This document shows, piece by piece, positions 50,775 through 53,226 of a stretch of DNA of 53,226 nucleotides. Below the pieces are notes generated by a model. That model did no database searches. It was not told the origin of the DNA and was given only the letters and a program-made list of their open reading frames with translations. Each line of letters opens with the position of its first letter. Positions within the stretch are counted from its first letter, which is position 1. The DNA comes from Acidimicrobiaceae bacterium. Lineage in GTDB: Bacteria; Actinomycetota; Acidimicrobiia; Acidimicrobiales; RAAP-2. The stretch is from positions 5,667 to 58,892 of the forward strand of contig PLHJ01000002.1 in NCBI GenBank assembly GCA_003138895.1, written 5' to 3'. Position numbers and translations under genes: made by a program.

Positions 50775-51379
50775 TCGCCGTGGACGGCTCGAAGACCACC
50801 CCACGCGAGTGTGGCGATTTGAGAAGCCAGCCGGTCTGCTTCGCCGCCGCCGAGGCTCGGCCAGTCCAGGGCTTCTTGACGAACGAGCCAGGACACGCCC
50901 GCGCCTTCGGCCATTCCCACAACGGCCGCCGCGAGAAGTCGACGGTGCTCATCAGAGATACCTGCCGCGAGCTGAGGTTCGATGAAGGAAATGAGACTGA
51001 GTTCGACGTTTCGAAGTTCGGCGGCGCGTTCGCCGTCGTGTGAGTGAAGAAAGAGAATTCGGTACGCGTCGGTTTCTTCGGTCACGAGTCGGAAGTACAC
51101 GCGAAACGCTGATTCGACTTTGTCGCGGGGATCGGCTGTCTGGGTCGCTTCTGCGAGCGACGCCAAGAGTTGCTGGGCAGTTTCAACGACGATCTCGTGG
51201 TACAACGATTCCTTTGATGGAAAACTCTGATACACGATGGGCTTTGAGAACTTCACTGCCTCAGCCACGTCGTCCATGGTTGTCGCGGCGTACCCGCGTT
51301 CGGCAAAGAGTTTGCGCGCGACGTGAACGATGTCGCGCCGGCGGGTTTCGCTGTTTGCTCGAACGTCATTCAATGCCAT
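50771..51379 (-). CDS. TetR-family transcriptional regulator
   Basis: 202 residues. The N-terminal helix-turn-helix is ERGYAATTMDDVAEAVKFSKPIVYQSFPSKES (core TMDDVAEAVKFSKPIVYQSF, about 33-52). The C-terminal ligand domain is acidic and helical (TDAYRILFLHSHDGERAAE). TAGTCT lies 8 nt before the ATG. It is convergent with the phosphatase gene, so its target is not obviously adjacent; the acyl-CoA dehydrogenase two genes away would be a plausible target but this is a guess. Confidence 0.88.
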   Translation of the reverse strand: MALNDVRANSETRRRDIVHVARKLFAERGYAATTMDDVAEAVKFSKPIVYQSFPSKESLYHEIVVETAQQLLASLAEATQTADPRDKVESAFRVYFRLVTEETDAYRILFLHSHDGERAAELRNVELSLISFIEPQLAAGISDEHRRLLAAAVVGMAEGAGVSWLVRQEALDWPSLGGGEADRLASQIATLAWGGLRAVHGD

Positions 51380-51401
51380 AGCGGTTGAGACTAACGCCTG
51401 A

Positions 51402-52430
51402 CTAGGAAACGTTCGCGGACGCTAAAAGTTCAGCGAGGATCCGAGGAAGGTCCTCTTCGTTGAATTCGGAACGCGCCAGCGCCAGATTGTTCTCGAGATA
51501 GGGCTGCTCGCGCTTGGTCAGGGCTTCTTCAATGCCGACTTCGTCCGTGAGTTCCAAGAAAAGAAATCCCTTTTTTTCGAGTTCCACGACCACGGGATAG
51601 GGATAACGCGCGAGCGCGCGACGATGCGTCACTGATTCCAGCACCGGATTGCCGAATCCCTCCCAGGTGGAGGGCATAACAACCAAATCACTGGCGGCGT
51701 AGGCGTCGTGAATGGAGCACGAGCCGGGGAGACCTCGAAGAACCCGAACGGCACTCTTTTCAAGTAGCGCCTGGAGTTCTCGTCCGTAACCATCTTCGGC
51801 GTCGCCCACCAACCAGAGCACGGCGTTATGAGCGTTCGCCACTTGGAGACTGGCCTGGACATTCTTTCGCGCAAGCGCGCGTGTCGGTTGCAAAAAGAGC
51901 CGCACGTCATTGTCGAGTCCCAGAGCCTTGCGCGTGGCCTCTCGATTTCCCACTGGTGGAGAACAATCGAAATGGTTGTAGACGAGAGTGGCGGAAACCC
52001 CGCGAGTGTGTAACTGCGTTCTCGACAACTCATTAATCACGACGTGGTGCCATAAAGGCTCGTCGCGCGGTGGTGGTTCATTCAGGAACTGTTCTCGTTG
52101 CCAAGGTAAGTCGTGGTGGTGAAAGATGGCGGGTCGTTCGTGAAGTACCTCGTACAACACGTCACGCGCATCAGGATTGAGGGGCAGTGAGCAGATGTTT
52201 TCGACGACGACGACGTCGGCGTTAACGAGTGCTGAAACAATCTCATCACGTTGAGGTCCCTTGACAGCCCCAATGGCGAGTCCTGGAATCAGCGCGTCCA
52301 CCGGTCCTTCACCGGCGACCGTGCGAACGTCGTGACCGAGACTTTGAAAGCCCTTTATCCACTTGGCCGCTTCAATGGAAACGCCGTCGGTCATTCCGAG
52401 TCGAAAACTGACGACGGCGAGCTGGGCCAC
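51402..52430 (-). CDS. Glycosyltransferase (GT4-like fold)
   Basis: 342 residues from GTG 52430; the longer frame to 52538 starts in non-conserved sequence. LAVVSFRLGMTDGVSIEAAKW opens a GT-B N-terminal domain, AIFHHHDLPWQREQF follows, and the C-terminal donor site shows FLQPTRALARKNVQASLQ, LWLVGDAEDGYGREL and YAASDLVVMPSTWEGFGNPVLE (the Glu of the EGFGNPVLE motif contacts sugar nucleotide). It sits next to gmd, so surface polysaccharide assembly is likely. TAGCCT lies 7 nt before the GTG. Confidence 0.87.
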   Translation of the reverse strand: MAQLAVVSFRLGMTDGVSIEAAKWIKGFQSLGHDVRTVAGEGPVDALIPGLAIGAVKGPQRDEIVSALVNADVVVVENICSLPLNPDARDVLYEVLHERPAIFHHHDLPWQREQFLNEPPPRDEPLWHHVVINELSRTQLHTRGVSATLVYNHFDCSPPVGNREATRKALGLDNDVRLFLQPTRALARKNVQASLQVANAHNAVLWLVGDAEDGYGRELQALLEKSAVRVLRGLPGSCSIHDAYAASDLVVMPSTWEGFGNPVLESVTHRRALARYPYPVVVELEKKGFLFLELTDEVGIEEALTKREQPYLENNLALARSEFNEEDLPRILAELLASANVS

Positions 52431-52443
52431 GGCGTAAAGGCTA
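52431..52443 (-). promoter_or_regulatory. Putative leaderless -10 element for the glycosyltransferase
   Basis: Minus-strand TAGCCT, 7 nt (TTACGCC), then GTG 52430. The same hexamer and spacing precede nadR. No ribosome-binding site. Confidence 0.45.
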
Positions 52444-52444
52444 A

Positions 52445-53226
<782 letters not shown>

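Overview
The window is a dense, moderately GC-rich stretch of bacterial chromosome, most likely from the Actinomycetota. An Acidimicrobiia-like lineage is a guess, not something the sequence proves. Pointers are an F420-type luciferase-like oxidoreductase, the LutABC lactate system, a NadR-type enzyme, a TrpR/YerC regulator in front of a long-form hisG, many GTG starts, and a repeated start signature (TANNNT hexamer, 6 to 8 nt, then ATG or GTG, with little or no Shine-Dalgarno sequence) that looks like leaderless transcription. I saw no rRNA, tRNA, CRISPR array, insertion sequence or phage gene.

Layout. 1-11.6 kb: phosphoketolase (cut by the window edge) and acetate kinase, which together turn sugar phosphates into acetyl-phosphate and then acetate plus ATP. 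Then come a histidine phosphatase, an ArsR/SRPBCC pair, a YciI-like protein, an alpha/beta hydrolase, an SDR, a K+ channel with RCK domains on both sides of its pore, glycerate kinase, a DUF429 protein and an S51 peptidase. 11.7-26.4 kb: an L-rhamnose regulon, namely binding protein, ATPase, two permeases, mutarotase, isomerase, aldolase/dehydrogenase fusion and kinase. It is followed tail to tail by lutA and a lutB-lutC fusion. An arabinose/fucose-isomerase-like gene sits backwards between the binding protein and the rest of the transporter. The set gives a full route from rhamnose to DHAP and lactate, and from lactate to pyruvate.

26.6-34.2 kb: a GH3 glycosidase, an overlooked 45-residue coiled-coil protein, hisA, and a divergent overlapping operon yerC-hisG-hisD-hisCB-hisH-hisF-hisIE. 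It includes a HisC-HisB fusion and an unusually short HisD. 34.3-38 kb: a sulfate ABC importer (sbp-cysT-cysW-cysA, minus strand) with a 15-bp perfect hairpin between the binding protein and the permeases. 38-44.5 kb: NadR, a methyltransferase, an S51-like protein fused to a CysS-type C-terminal domain, a small membrane protein, an SRPBCC protein, an LLM oxidoreductase and a membrane-anchored esterase fused to a DUF3293 domain. 44.5-48.8 kb: valS and cysS, back to back with only 11 nt between starts, then a cold-shock protein. 48.9 kb to the end: acyl-CoA dehydrogenase, a low-molecular-weight phosphatase-like protein, TetR, a glycosyltransferase and the start of GDP-mannose 4,6-dehydratase.

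No wholly unknown multi-gene system stands out. The best leads are the fusions (S51-like plus CysS_C, esterase plus DUF3293, HisCB, LutBC), the trimmed HisD, the misplaced sugar isomerase inside the rhamnose locus, and the compact leaderless divergent promoters.
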